A stretch of 64,000 bases of DNA from NCBI GenBank assembly GCA_026315105.1, contig CM048750.1, forward strand, positions 169,226,549 to 169,290,548, read 5' to 3'. Source of the DNA: Locusta migratoria. Lineage: Eukaryota > Arthropoda > Insecta > Orthoptera > Acrididae. The notes beneath the pieces were generated by a model, which saw only the letters and a program-made list of their open reading frames with translations, was not told the origin of the DNA and did no database searches. The stretch's first letter is position 1; each line of letters opens with the position of its first letter. Positions 44,762 to 56,590 of this stretch are shown here, piece after piece. A program made the translations under genes and the position numbers.

Positions 44762-45915
44762 AAAGTATATCAGTAGCCTTCAGTTGTCAGATCTAGAAAA
44801 GGCTTATGACCATGTTCTAAAACGAAGCTATTGTTAGTTCTACAAGATTATGGAATAAGAGGCAAACTTCTGCAGGCAATTAAAGGTCTTTACATAGAAT
44901 ATCAGGCAGCAGATAGAGTAGGCAGAAAACTGAGTACATGGTCCAGTATAGTTTCAGGGGTAAGACAAGAGTTTAACCTGTCACTACTGTTGTTCACACT
45001 ATTTATGGATCACATGTTGAAAACAGTAACTGGCATGGTGAGATTAATATAGGTGAAAACAAAATAAGCAGCCTCGCATATGCAGATGACTTAGTTGTGA
45101 TGGTGGATTCGATTGAAAAGTTACAATCTAATATTTTAGAGCTATATCAGAGATGTAACTGTTATGATATGAAGATCACCATCTCTAAAAAGAAAGTAAT
45201 GTCTGTGGAAGAGAGATTTAAACAGATGGAGTGCCAAATAGGAAGAACAAAGTTAGACGGTTGGACGGTTTCAAGTACTTAGGATGTATTTTCTCACAGG
45301 ATGCTAGCATAGTAAAAAACTGGAATCAAGGTGGAGCGAAGCTAATACAGTGAGTGCATAGCTAAGATCTACTCTCTCCTGCAAGAAGGAAGTCAGTACC
45401 AACACTAAGCTAGCAATGCACCGCTACATCTTTCAACCAACTTTATTGTATGGGAGTGAAAGAGGGTGGTTTATCTGTTAATAAGGTTGAGGTTACAGAT
45501 AAGAAAGTTGCAAAGATGATTGCAGGTACTAGTAGATGAGAACAATGGTGGTTGGGGGGGGGTGCCCATAATGAGGAAATCAAAGAAAAACTTGGAATTA
45601 AAACCACAGATGAAGTGGTTAGAGCTAACAGGCTAAGATGGTGGGGTCATTTTACATGTATGGGAGAAGCAAGGTTACCTAAAAGGCACACGGGTTCAGC
45701 AGTAGAGAATAAGAGGAGCCAAGGAAAACCAAGCAGAAAGTACTTAAGTTTGGTCAATAATGATTTTGAGGTAAAAGGCTTAACATCAGATGAGGCATCA
45801 AGTGTTAGTATTGAATAGCAGATCATGCAGGAATTTTATTACAGGGACTATGTGCCAGACCAATTGCTGAAAGGCATAATCGGTACCTAATGATGATGAT
45901 GATGATGTCGATGAT
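44762..45915 (+). pseudogene. LINE reverse transcriptase fragment with (GAT)n tail
   Basis: DLEKAYDHV at about 44795 (motif A), SWSSIVSGVRQEFNLSLLLF (motif B region) and SSLAYADDLVVMVDS at about 45070 (catalytic ADD) are followed by SKKKVMSVEE and RLRWWGHFTCM, a C-terminal motif common in RTE-like LINEs. It ends at GATGATGATGATGATGTCGAT (about 45893-45913), the probable 3' tail. Several frameshifts are present and the 5' two-thirds are missing. This is a different family from the LINE at 38345-41636. Confidence 0.75.
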
Positions 45916-46324
45916 TAATAATGGAAACTCCAAGTTGGAATTAAAGAATATAATGACAGTTTTCAATTCACCCCAAAGACTGACAACGAGCTGCAATAAC
46001 ATTTTTGACACACCCATACAACACTTAAGCTATCGACCATTGTCTCCTTCAGAATAACGAATATTCTTATAATCACACAGGCACACTTTACAGTCACACA
46101 ACTGTCATCTCTACCTGCTGCACTCTGAATAACACTGTGTGTGAGTAAACAGGGGAGGGGAGAGGAATGAACACAGGTTGCACCACGGTGGTGGAGATGG
46201 ATACAAATGTCCTTTTGGAGAATGGTCGTATTGGATGGAACGAGATTCTGCTTAGGATGGAGCAGGTAGGCAGATGAGGGGTGGAAAGAAAAACAAAACA
46301 AACAAATGCATCCACGCGCGAACA

Positions 46325-46325
46325 T

Positions 46326-46376
<51 letters not shown>

Positions 46377-46392
46377 GAAAAAGAGAGAGAGA
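46325..46392. repeat. (CA)n/(GA)n microsatellite in Penelope copy A
   Basis: About 24 CA units followed by AAAAAGAGAGAGAGAG. Reverse-complemented it is (CT)n(GT)n, the same composite as in copy B. Confidence 0.9.
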
Positions 46393-46429
46393 GCATGCAG
46401 CACAGGAAATAGGATAGCTGTAAGATTAG

Positions 46430-48480
46430 AGGGGATAGAAACTGTTGGGTTGAATCCTGGACTGGAGTTTGGGGTGGCATAGGGTTTGGACTAGGGTGTT
46501 ATGGAGGTTGGGAGGACAATGGAACACCAGTTTAGAAGGGGTGGGAAGGATGTTGGGCAGGATGTCTCTCATTTCTGGGCACGAGAACAGGAAATCAAAA
46601 CTTTGGCAAAGGATGCCCTTCAGTTGTTCGAGTCCAGGATAGTACTGGGTGACAAGGGAAGAATCTTTTGAGGATGGTTACTGGTGGAGAGGGAGGGTTT
46701 GGGGTGTGTGGGGATATGGCATGGGAGATACAGTGTGGGAGATTTGTTTGCAGACTATGTCTGTGGAGTAGTTTCTGTCTGTGAAGGCCTTTGTGAAACC
46801 TTCAACATATTGAAACTGGGAGTTCTTGACACTGCAGATATTCCGCCCATGGGTGGCCAGGCTGTAAGGGAGGGATTTTTTAATGTAGAAAGTGTAGATA
46901 CTGTTGGTGTCTGGTAGGCTTAATATGGATGGAAGTGTGGATGGAGCCATCAGTGATGTAGAGATTCATATCTAGGAATGTGACATGGTGGATTGAGGAA
47001 GACCAGGTGAGGCAGGTGGGAGTGATGGAGTTGAAGTTTTGAATGAAGTAAGATACAGTCTTGTGGCCCTGAGTCCATATCATGAAAATATCATAAATTA
47101 ACCTGAACCAGAGCAGAGGTTTGGGGTTTTAGAATGCTGGGAATGTTTTATCCAGGCAGCCCAAAAAGAGGTTGACATAGCAGTCTGCCATGTGGGTGCC
47201 CATGCCTGTGCCACAGATTTGATGGTAAACTTTCCCTTCAAAGAAAAATATAGTTGTCATGAGGTATTGGGCTTGAATTCAGAGGGACATTGGGAGAAGT
47301 AGTGGCAGTGGGCATGCGGGATGTTAGTGCATCGAGAGGTGACATCCACTGTGACAAGAAAGGATCCAGGAGATAAAGGGGTGGGGATGGTGGAGAGTCG
47401 GTGAAGGAAGTGGTTGGTATCCTTTATATGGGAGGACTGATTTTAAACAACTGGTTGAAGGTGTTGGTCAATGAGGGCTGAAATTTTCGGTAGGAGCAGA
47501 GTAACCGGCCGCAATTGGGTGTCAGGATTATTTGATTTGTGGATTTTGGGAAGCATGTAGAAGGTGGGTGTCAGGGTGTTGTTGGGGTGAGGAGGTAGAT
47601 GGATTCAGGAAAGAGTTTCTGGGGAGGACCAAATGATTTTACCAGGGATTAGAGATCTTGTTGTACTTTTGGGATGGGATCATTCTGGCACAACTTGCAG
47701 GTGGAAGAGTCACAGAGTTGGAGGAGTCCTTCTGCCAGGTAGTCATTGTTATCCATAACTACAGGGTGAAACCTTTATCTGCAGGGAGGAAGATTATTCC
47801 AGAACTTGTTTTGAGGTTGTGAATTGCTCTCCTTTCTTTTGCTGAAAGGTTTGAGTTCTTAGGAAGGGACTTTGGCAAAGATGGTGAGGCCAATATGGAG
47901 GTGAGAAATTCTTGGAGAGTAACTAGGGGGTGGTTATAAAGAAGTGCAGGAGGATCTCTGTAGTATGGTGGTATGCTGGAAAAGGCAGAGTTCAGTATTG
48001 GGATTAGGTTGCCTATAGTCAGAGGGATTGGTGGCAGTGTTTTCATCATAAGGATTGGGAAAAAGGGAGTAGGTCTTTGATGAGTCCAATATGGTTGAAT
48101 TGAAGTGTATGGCTTAAGGTAAGACCTTTGGATAGAACGGACACTTCTGTAGGGTTGACGTTCTGTGGGTTGTTTTGGCATTTGATGTTTTGGAGTGTTG
48201 GTGTGAACTTTGAGGGGGAGGTAAGTTCAAGAGATCCGCTAAGCAAGGTCTGGGTACCTATAAGGGGTTAATGAGGAGGAACACTGTGGGTAGAATAAGA
48301 ATTGGCTATTGGTGCTCCAAGGTAGCAATACGATGTCAGCAAGTGGGACAACTTGTAGACGAGAGTAGAGGAGAGGTGGTGTTTGGTGCAGGGACAGATC
48401 AAGCACAGCCTGCTGGGGGGAGGGGGGGGGCTAAACTCTGGCTCAGTAGAAAGACTAGTACTGGCCACCCCTTTGTACCA
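46430..48480 (-). pseudogene. Penelope copy A reverse transcriptase, endonuclease deleted
   Basis: The frame 48181-47759 shows SAKERRAIHNLKTSSGIIFL then PADKG, the conserved N-terminal RT block of Penelope proteins. Further on are VTVDVTSRCTNIPHAH (motif A, Asp kept, Leu-Tyr altered to Arg-Cys) and RLIYDIFMIW (the catalytic IDD reads IYD). HVTFLDMNLYITDGSIHTSI follows in the thumb region. After CPPNLHNTLVQT the reading jumps to sequence that in copy B lies some 350 bp later. That removes the endonuclease. The gene is not functional. Confidence 0.8.
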
Positions 48481-49061
48481 CACACCCAATAAGTCTCATT
48501 TTTGTTGGATGATGTGATAGCACATTAGGCTCGCTTTCTATATATTATAATAATAATAAAAATTAGAGAGAGAGAGCTGCTAGATGGGGGCGAATGACAC
48601 TTTGTCCCCCGCCCCCTTCCTTGGATCCCCCTATGGTTTGGTGTGCTCCTCCAGTTGCTGGAGAGTAAAATATTCCTCAAAACAACATGCCACATTCCTG
48701 GATGTTAACCTCCACTTCAGTGATGGCTCCATCCACACTTCCATTCATATTAAGCCTACCAACCTCCAATAGTATCTACACTTTGGCAGTTGCCATCCTT
48801 TCCTTTACAACCTAGCCACCCATGGACAGCATATCTGCAGTGACAAGAACTTCCTTTCTCAATATGTTTAAGGTCTCACAAAGGCTTCACATTCAGAAAC
48901 TACTCCACAGACCTAGTGGGCAAACGGATCTCCCTTGCCACATCCCCACACACCGAAGACACTCCCTCTACCACCAGTAACCATCCACAAAACAGTGCTC
49001 CCCTTGTTACCCAGTACTACCCTGGACTCTTAACAACCAAACTGCATCCTTTATCAAGGTT

Positions 49062-49620
49062 TTGATTTTCTGCCTTCATGACCAGAAACGAGAGACATAC
49101 TGTCCAACATCCTTCCCACCCCTTCTAAAGCAGTGTTCCGTCACCCTACCAACCTTCATAACACCCCTATCCAGCCCAGGCCACCCCAAACCCCAGGCCC
49201 ACTGCCACATGGATTATATCCCTGTGGAAGACCCAGTTGTAAGACCTGTCCAATCCACCCACCTAGAACTTCCTGTCCCAGTCCCATCACAGGCTTATCC
49301 TACCCAATCCGAGGCCGGTCCATCTGTGAAAGCAGGCATGTAATTCACCAACTGTGCTGGAATCACCGTGCTGCTTTCTATATTGGCATGGCAACTAACC
49401 AGCTGCCCATTAGGATGAATGGACATGGCAAACTGTGGCCAAATACAAGGTAGACCAACCTGTGGTACTACATGCAGTGGAGCATATGCTCTACTTCAAT
49501 GACTGCTTCACAGCCCGGGCCATCTGGATCCTTCCACCCACCACCAGGTTTGCTGAACTGCAGAGATGGGAGTTATTCTTACAGTACCTTCTTTGATCCC
49601 AAAGTTATCCAGGCCTCAAC
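49062..49620 (+). pseudogene. Penelope copy B GIY-YIG endonuclease and C-terminus
   Basis: The frame 49133-49453 carries CGRPSCKTCPIHPPRT, the Cys-rich lead-in typical of Penelope endonucleases, then CESRHVIHQLCWNHRAAFYI and GMATNQLPIRMNGHGK. The AFYIG..T...IRM..H pattern is the GIY-YIG nuclease core (Tyr, Arg and His positions recognisable). After a stop at 49451-49453 another frame continues with HAVEHMLYFNDCFTARAIWI and LQRWELFLQYLL. Family knowledge: this nuclease cuts target DNA for Penelope integration. Here it is detached from any intact RT. Confidence 0.75.
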
Positions 49621-49685
49621 AAATGATAACTCCCTTTTTGACACACAGTTCCTAACCCCTCTATCCTACACCTCTCCTATTTCAT

Positions 49686-49822
<137 letters not shown>

Positions 49823-50230
49823 TGTGTCTGTTTTGTTTTGGTTTCCTCCCCTCTCCCACCTCCACACTCTATTCCTAAGCAACATCTCATTCCACCCATC
49901 CAATAAGTACATACTTCCATAAGGCTGTGCTGTATCCATCCCCACCATCCTGACATAACCTTGCTACCCTGTCCCTCTCCTTCCCTATTTGCTCACCAAA
50001 GGGTGCGATTTGGAGTGCAGGAGCCAGAGATGATGGTTGTGTGACTGTGAAGTGTGCCTGTGTGATTGTGTAAATTATTTTTTTTTCCATTACTTTTGTT
50101 CATTAGAAGGCAATGGCCAATAGTATAATTGTTGTATGTGTTTGTCTATTTTTATATGCCTGTAACAGCTCATTGTTATGTCTTTCCAGTGAGTTGTACT
50201 CTGTCCTTATTATACTGCTGTTTCATCAAT

Positions 50231-51642
50231 ATTTGTAACCTATGATTGAAATGTAATGTTTCAATAACCTGGGTGAGTCACGTACGAAGTTAGAGCACTT
50301 TCTTATATGAACTGTTCAAGTGTCAAGACAAGGTTTGCAGCAAATGACAGGATAGTGCCTAATTTCTATTCGTTTAACCATCCTATCTTTTGCAGGCATT
50401 GAGACTGAAGCAAACATTTATTTTTAAATGGAATATAATATATTGTTGTTCGCATTTGAAAGCTCTTGAAAAAGTCATGTCAATGTTGGACAATGGCATC
50501 TGATAAATGTGCAATAATTAAGAGAAAAGGCGACTAGAACTGGTTGATAAGACAGAAACATCAAGAACAGGGGGGTTCATGCATGCCTTACTGTGTACAA
50601 CATAGGCTGATAAAGGGTCAGCTACAGTTGTTGTAAATAGAGCGACAGTATATGCTAACTTACATAATGTAAGATGTAAGAATTCAGAAAGGATTTGAGT
50701 AAATTATTTAACACATGTACACACTCATGTTTAAGTGAACAGTGTCACGGAAACAAGTAACAGCCAAAGGGCTTGAGGTCTGATATTGTATGATATGTGT
50801 TCTGTCAGCAACATTAACAAGCATTCTATGACTGTTCTCAACTTTTCAACAGCTTTCAAATGCTGTTGAAGATATTTTTTTTTTCATTCAAAAATACATA
50901 AAAAATTTGCTTCAGTATCTGTCAGTACGAGAGTTACCATAAACCATGCAATAAAATCATATACTCCTCCGAAAACTGTCATTTACGTAAAATCTAATTT
51001 TAATATCCTGAATGTAGTGTGGCATCACAGACCTGCATAGTTGAATTCATTTTTACATCATCTGAATTCTCTTCATGATAATATAGTGCCCTTGTCTTTT
51101 CAGTCAATCATAGCATCTTTGATGCAGGCCAGTGTAGAGACACACAGTAAATCAACATGCAGCACTTGACAGAGGGTGCTGTAGTAGCTATCAGTAACGT
51201 ATAGTACAATAGAGAGTTTCACAGGTGTATAAATTTTTACGTCACAGTCTGCCAGGTGGTGAGCTGCCTCTCTTGTTACCAATGGAGTATTCTGTGTATT
51301 TACCACTGATTTTGGTGTGTTTATGCCTGTATGTTTCCTTGCTCGAATGATATAGATAGTGTAGTCACAGCCCATCAGTGTGGCCATCGCACCTGAAGAT
51401 AACGGCCAGCTGTGCAAAAATATTGTGCAATTACTGCAATAATATCTGTCATATGACCTGTGATCAATATTTACAAAAAATATTTCTTTATTATTACTAT
51501 TATGTTGTCAATAACTCATCATAAATAGGCTTGCTGAGCTGGTAACAGGCACAAAAAATAGCAGTGTTTCAACAGTTCAGTAAGCTTCTTTACACAGAGT
51601 TATTATCTATCCTCCACTATTGACATTTCAACCAGATTTTCT
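50231..51642. other. Probable intron or intergenic DNA, nothing firm
   Basis: A minus-strand frame of 105 codons (51417-51100) shows no family motifs and ends in sequence that looks repetitive. AGCTGGTAACAGGCACAAAA at 51538-51557 may be another minus-strand Penelope tail. Confidence 0.35.
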
Positions 51643-51659
51643 ATTATTATTATTATTAT

Positions 51660-51690
<31 letters not shown>
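51643..51690. repeat. (TTA)n(GTA)n microsatellite
   Basis: About seven ATT units pass directly into about ten AGT units. Confidence 0.95.
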
Positions 51691-51691
<1 letters not shown>

Positions 51692-51846
51692 TTTTGTCTT
51701 GCATCAGTTTTGTACATTTTAGGCCTCTAATGTTACCATGAATTAATCAGAATTTTATAAACATTATTTGCATTATCAAAACCACCAATCAGTGTGAGCT
51801 ACTAAATTCTATTTTGACCCCAAGAAAACACAGACATATGTCACAC

Positions 51847-51999
51847 CTCAAGGTCTTGCAGTACGCCTGCTTCGTGCTTGAGGAACAGTAGCGCTGCAGC
51901 GGGCACCACCAGAAACTGTGGGTCCAACTCTTCCAGGAGAAACGACTTTGCATAGGGGGCCACCAGCCAGGTAAGAAGCTCAGCGACGTTGTGAGTCAT
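51847..51999 (-). CDS. Candidate first coding exon of the minus-strand host gene
   Basis: On the minus strand an ATG at 51999-51997, with an in-frame TGA seven codons upstream, opens 51 codons of well-composed protein. It begins MTHNVAELLTWLVAPYAKSF and contains LDPQFLVVPAAALLFLKHEA. The stretch is GC-rich against an AT-rich background and looks like helical cellular protein with no transposon motifs. It ends at GAG followed by GTGTGA, a usable but weak donor in phase 0. Without splicing the frame stops two codons later. Phase and strand fit the terminal exon at 30350-29985, and joining the two would give about 172 residues, though more exons could lie between. An intervening acceptor just before the ATG is also possible. 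Family not recognised. Confidence 0.5.
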
Positions 52000-52399
52000 C
52001 GCTGGTCCACAGTTGCCTCAGACCCGGATGCTCCATGCCAGCAGGCAGCCTCTTCTCCACCTCCACCACCTCTTTCCCTCACCTAGTAGGCAGTGACACA
52101 CCCAACATTACAAAAACTAAATCACAAAACCTAAGAAAAATAACACGAAATATTTGACCTTCATCATTAAGTTGGGGGTCTTATGAAGTGTTTCAATTAT
52201 CTACTATACACTCACATTAAAGCTGTGCACACAAATGAAAGATTACCTGCATACTCGATACTAACAAGAGTCAAAAGCTACATAAAAATGTATTTGTGAG
52301 GTAGCACAGACATCAGTGAAAAGGTATGGATTGCCCAGTTACAATGAACAAAACAACTGTACCTCCTGTCATAAAAAGAATATAGCTCACTCACTTATG
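52000..52399. other. Presumed upstream region of the minus-strand gene
   Basis: The first 100 bases are GC-rich and could be 5' untranslated sequence. Read on the minus strand, CTACTAGGTGAGGG at about 52080 resembles a splice donor. The rest is AT-rich with nothing recognised. Confidence 0.35.
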
Positions 52400-52990
52400 T
52401 TCATGTATATCAAAATACAAGCCATGTCCACAAAGTAAGTTCTGTTATATAAAACAAACATGTACAGATAAAGAAAAAAATATTTATTGTACAAAAATGT
52501 ACAACTCTTAAACTACTTTTCTACATAGCTTTTCAAAAATTTTTGTAGGCACTTGACATAGTGTGGCACAAGTTTTTTGTATGCCTTCTTCGTAGAGGTT
52601 GTCACCTGTCCTATTCAATCATGTTCTTTTATAAATTAGTGATTGTAAGATTTGTGGAACTCTCACAGCAAAGGCACTACGTGTAAACTTATAGTTGTGC
52701 TTAATCTTTTCTTCAATTGTGTGAACTAGTTCATCAGTAACCACAGTCGGGCATCCACTTCTTTCTTCATCATGGGAGATAAATAATAAAATGTGGTTCG
52801 ATAAACCCTCTGCCAGGCACTTAAATGTGATTTGCAGAGTATCTCAAGTAGAAGTAGATGTGTAGATGCACTTGATCATGTCCTTCATTGAACAGTCTGA
52901 CCCATCTTCTAACCATCTAATCACTCACAGCATTTTGTCCATAAACCTGGCAGATTTGTCGATGACTTTCCTTTGTTAAGATTATCTGAC
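52400..52990 (-). pseudogene. Decayed mariner-family transposon
   Basis: On the minus strand there is a helix-turn-helix remnant (RQICQVYGQNAVSD), then HDEERSGCPTVVTDELVH, a signature of mariner transposases just before the catalytic domain. Next is a large internal deletion, then a C-terminal LYEEGIQK and VPHYVKCLQKF-like stretch ending at a stop near 52515. A CR1 tail (52775-52874) splits the HTH part from the HDEERSG part. The catalytic Asp residues are gone. Confidence 0.7.
52775..52874 (+). repeat. CR1 3' tail inserted in the mariner relic
   Basis: GGTTCGATAAACCCTCTGCC, CACTTAAATGTGATTTGCAG and a terminal GTAGATGTGTAGATGCA match the 3' end of the CR1 LINE at 35185-35250. ATCATG on both sides (52769-52774 and 52875-52880) may be the target duplication. 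Confidence 0.7.
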
Positions 52991-53256
52991 ACAGTCGGAT
53001 CTGGAGGCAATCCAATCTAATCTAATCTAATAGTTTTCAAAATGACAAGCCAAGATAGCACATTAATAATTTATTAAATGAGGACTGGTTTTCGGTGCAC
53101 TGTGTCACCATCATCTGGTCACATATATGTTATAATCTGGTCATCTTGTAAAAAATTGGGTATAAAATAACAAGTGCAACATTGCACTTATTCACTTGTT
53201 ATTTTATACCCAATTTGGTTTCAGTGAACTGTGTCACCATCATCTGGTCACATATA

Positions 53257-53930
53257 CGAGGGCTATCCACAAAGTACATTACGTTTTCGTTTGTGTGCTA
53301 GTGCGGCCATCTTGGTGTCATGGCATTCCGCCGCTCAGTCGGCATCCTGCTGTGCTAGTGAGAGGTTTGTGCTGTACTCTGTTGAGTTACTGCGACAGTT
53401 TGAAATGTCAGTGTTAATTGAAAATGCTGTGAAGTGTGAAGTGCATTCTGTAATAGGGTTTCCGACTGCAAAAAACTGTACACCGATAGGAATCTATCGG
53501 CAGCTTTGTGAAGTGTATGGGGACAACATAATCACTGAAGGTGGAGTGCATCAATGGATCATAAAATTTAAAGAAGGCCGAACTAACGTTCACGACGAAG
53601 AGCGAAGTGGAAGACACAGCTTAGTGACTGCCAAACTTGTCGAAAAGTCGATGCCGTGGTCTGTGAAAACCGTAATTTCACAATAACGGAACTCTCTACG
53701 AGTTTTCCACAAATTTCACGAAGTTTGTTGCACAAAATCATTACAGCTTCAACAAGAGGTAACCACGTGGTTGAAGGCGCAGGCAACCAAATTTTACGAC
53801 GAAGGAATTTCCGAGCTCGTCCATTGCTATGATAAGTGCCTTAATTTAAGTGGCAACTATGTAGAAAATTAGTATTTAAGTGTGGTTTTGATTAATTCCA
53901 AAACGTAATGTACTTTGAGGATAGCCCTCG
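53257..53930 (+). mobile_element. 674-bp internally deleted mariner element
   Basis: Terminal inverted repeats of about 31 bp (CGAGGGCTATCCACAAAGTA at the left, with its near-complement ending at 53930) are flanked by the TA target duplication (53255-53256 and 53931-53932). The inside codes only for the two ends of a transposase. Arms and frames are well preserved, so it is fairly recent and could be moved by a related full-length mariner. Confidence 0.85.
53403..53872 (+). pseudogene. Mariner transposase with the catalytic core deleted
   Basis: The frame beginning at the ATG 53405 gives MSVLIENAVKCEVHSVIGF, then IYRQLCEVYGDNIITEGGVH, the helix-turn-helix DNA-binding part, and GRTNVHDEERSGRHSLVTAK. 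After a stop the sequence passes to WLKAQATKFYDEGISELVHC then YDKCLNLSGNYVEN, which is the normal transposase C-terminus. The middle, with the DD34D catalytic residues, is missing, so the protein would be about 45 percent of family length and inactive. Confidence 0.8.
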
Positions 53931-54593
53931 TATGTTATAATCTTGTTAAAAAAATTGGGTATAAAATTGCACTTAGTCACTTGTTATTTTATACCCATTT
54001 TTTTTTAACAAGATGACCAGATTATAACATATATGTGACCAGATGATGGTATAAAATTGCACTTAGTCACTTGTTATTTTATACCCAATTTTTTAACAAG
54101 ATGACCAGATTATAACATATATGTATGTGACCAGATGGTGGTGACACAGTGCACCAAAACCGGTCATCATTTAATAAATTGTTAGTGTCCGATCTTGACT
54201 TGTCATTTTGAAAACTATAGAATTTCATTTGGTTTAACTTTCATTGCATATAGAAAATCAATCACAGATCTGATTAAACACCTGGCGGCATTTTCAATTA
54301 TGGCTGACCTTATAAAGGAGCACTCATGTCGGCAGCGGTGATCTAAAAATGGCGTATCTGTTTTCTCCTTGAATCAGAGTAAATGCCAAACATGCTTGTA
54401 ACTCCGGTCGTAGCACTGCTGCAGATAGAAATAGAAACTGAACTTACTTTTTGGATGACCCTCTTATCACAAGGCTGAACAACTCATAACAGATTCCAAA
54501 AATGGTTCACCATATTAATACAATGATATATTATGCTTTCAGAAGTTCTCAAGAAGTTAACTACGGACTATGGATGCAGATAATGTTGGAAGT

Positions 54594-55217
54594 TGTAGTG
54601 TAACGAGTTGCACTACACCCCTATGAACTGACATAAGATCGCCAGATACATTTATTACGGAATTCTGGAAGCTAGATATTTCTTTTTCATTTTTCTTTAC
54701 CCCACAGGTAATCTGTCGGGAAATCCACTTGCTCCTACTGCCCTGGGAGACAGTGCTTCAGAATATATATAGTGTTTTGGCGTGTCACAGTCTCTAAGAA
54801 CAGTTACAAGTAAGAAAGCCTATTCTGTTTTGTTTCTATTGACACTGTTGTAAGAGGAGAAAAGTTGTAAGTTGGCTATTGATGGGAATGTTTGACGAGA
54901 TGTCGTTGTAAAAGGAAAGCAATAAACAGCTTATGCATTTTAAAGTTGACATCTAAAGGAAATTCAATGAGCAGTAAATGCTTGGTTTTTATCTCTCTTT
55001 TCCTTTCACGCTGAAGACAGTCTTCGTACTTACGAATTCCGAAACTTTACATGAGAAATTGACTGCAAGAAGGACAGACTAGCTGGACCTCATGGTGCAG
55101 TAAATATTTCATACGGAAGATTTACGACAAGATGAATGTAATTTCAGCTACAGATATTGCTAAGCAAAGAGCCCATGTAGTGATTGGCAAATAGGCCATA
55201 TAACAAGCACTGTCTGC

Positions 55218-55314
<97 letters not shown>

Positions 55315-55354
55315 AAATTACCTATCTTGTGTATGAGTTATAAAAAACACTACA
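54594..55354 (+). repeat. 5' LTR of a second gypsy-like element (761 bp)
   Basis: Begins TGTAGTG and ends CACTACA, perfect 7-bp inverted ends typical of LTRs. It contains AGCAATAAACAGC at about 54920 and a (TC)n(AC)n tract. TTGGCGACCAACTGACAGGA at about 55362 starts close behind and probably contains the primer-binding site. No second LTR is found, so the boundary relies on the ends and the gag-like frame downstream. Confidence 0.6.
55228..55313. repeat. (TC)n(AC)n microsatellite inside the LTR
   Basis: CTGTCTGTCTGTCTG, then about 25 TC units, then about 12 CA units. Confidence 0.95.
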
Positions 55355-55800
55355 TGAAGGAGTTGGCGACCAACTGACAGGATACGGAAAGAAGGAAGAG
55401 AGAGAAGTTATGGAAAGAAAAGTGACAAAAAGTATTAAAAAGAAATATTCATGACTTATTGCAGACTTGGCTGGTCGCCATAGCAACCAATCCACGTCGA
55501 TCAGTCACTACAACAGAAAAAGCTAATACAACAGTAGCAGAGATTAATCCTGATGTTACTGTGTCTTAAAATTACGTAACAAGTTGAGCTGTGCTGCTCG
55601 AGCATCGTGGGTGTTCTGGCCAGCTTGTTTGAGCAACGTTCCAGATCCAGCCAGCAGTTCCAGCATTGCAGAGGGACATTGTGATGCTAGCACCTTGCTG
55701 CTATTCACCGCACAGTCTCGGGGTGAGACGATGAGCTTATGCAACTAAGACTGTTTTTTGTGAAATTGTGATTAGCTGTGTGGTCTGTTAGGATAGAGAG

Positions 55801-56590
55801 ATGCCTGAAACGCGCAGTATGGCACAGACAGGAAAGAGTTTAAGCTTGGAGGCGTTTATGGAAAGACTCAAAACCAAGTTTGAACAATTTGAAGCTAGGT
55901 TTGAAACTATTGATAAAAATTTTACAGCTATGGATGAGAAATTAGAGAACTATGGGAAGGTTACTGAGAAATTATCTAAACAAATAGAACAAAAATTAGA
56001 TGCATTCGGTACCCAGCAAGAAGCTCATGTGAGGGAATATAAGGAGAAGTTTGCTTCATTGGATCACAAGTTTAACAGTTGGACAAAAAATTTTGTAACC
56101 AAAGAACAGGCTGAAGAACTTGCAGAACAAGCATTTGAGCAGCACAATACAGTAAGTATCCACATTAAGAACAGTTTCAAGTACATTAGATGAAAGGTAA
56201 ATAAATGCATTAGAGAAAGTTAAATCTATCAATGAATTAGCCACAACGAACTTCAAGTTAGAAGCTTTAGCAAATAACTCCAAAGTTGGACTAAAATGTG
56301 TAAATAACACTGTTATAAAACTATAGACATAATCGAGAAACTCGAACAAAATCAAAACAATCAAAATTTAACCTTGCTTACTGGAGAAACAGGTAACTGA
56401 GAGCACAAGATAGAGTAAATTTTAGACAAAAAACTCAAAGATAGGACAGAGGTTTCCACACAATGAGGACAGAAATTCAGAATCAGAAATAACCGATAGC
56501 CAGTTTGATAGATTGTGGCATGAAATAGAAAAGACAAAGGCCAAAATTAGAAACAGAAACCAAGACCAGGTAAACTAAACACTGTTCCAT
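55801..56590 (+). pseudogene. Gag-like coiled-coil protein of the second gypsy-like element, truncated
   Basis: The ATG at 55801 follows the LTR and leader. The 130-codon frame starts MPETRSMAQTGKSL and is a long charged coiled coil (EQFEARFETIDKNFTAMDEK, then KLSKQIEQKLDAF). It stops at 56193, but gag-like sequence continues in other frames (LATTNFKLEALANNS near 56240, and EIEKTKAKIRNRNQDQVN near 56540). Coiled-coil N-terminal regions are usual in some gypsy gag proteins. No capsid or zinc-knuckle motif and no pol follow, so the element is cut off by about 56600. Assignment rests mainly on position behind an LTR. Confidence 0.55.

Larger units (their letters stand above)
45962..48480 (-). 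mobile_element. Penelope-like element copy A
   Basis: On the minus strand: an N-terminal region with EVSVLSKGLTLSHTLQFNHI, reverse transcriptase to about 46680, a (CT)n(GT)n microsatellite (46325-46392), and the 3' tail with GAAGGAGACAATGGTCGATA ending at about 45962. The GIY-YIG endonuclease segment of copy B is absent. The coding region has several stops. Confidence 0.8.
53025..54222. mobile_element. Foldback element interrupted by a mariner copy
   Basis: Left arm 53029 to about 53190 (AGTTTTCAAAATGACAAGCC, CACTGTGTCACCATCATCTG) mirrors the right arm at about 54060-54222 (ACAAGTCATTTTGAAAACT is its complement). The centre holds up to three direct copies of an 85-bp unit containing CACTTGTTATTTTATACCC. 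A mariner element sits in the left part of the centre at a TA. No coding capacity of its own. Confidence 0.75.

Noticed and set aside
51100..51417. 105-codon minus-strand frame considered as an exon of the minus-strand gene
   Set aside because: No family-like motif and repeat-like 3' neighbourhood; no good acceptor and donor pair found.
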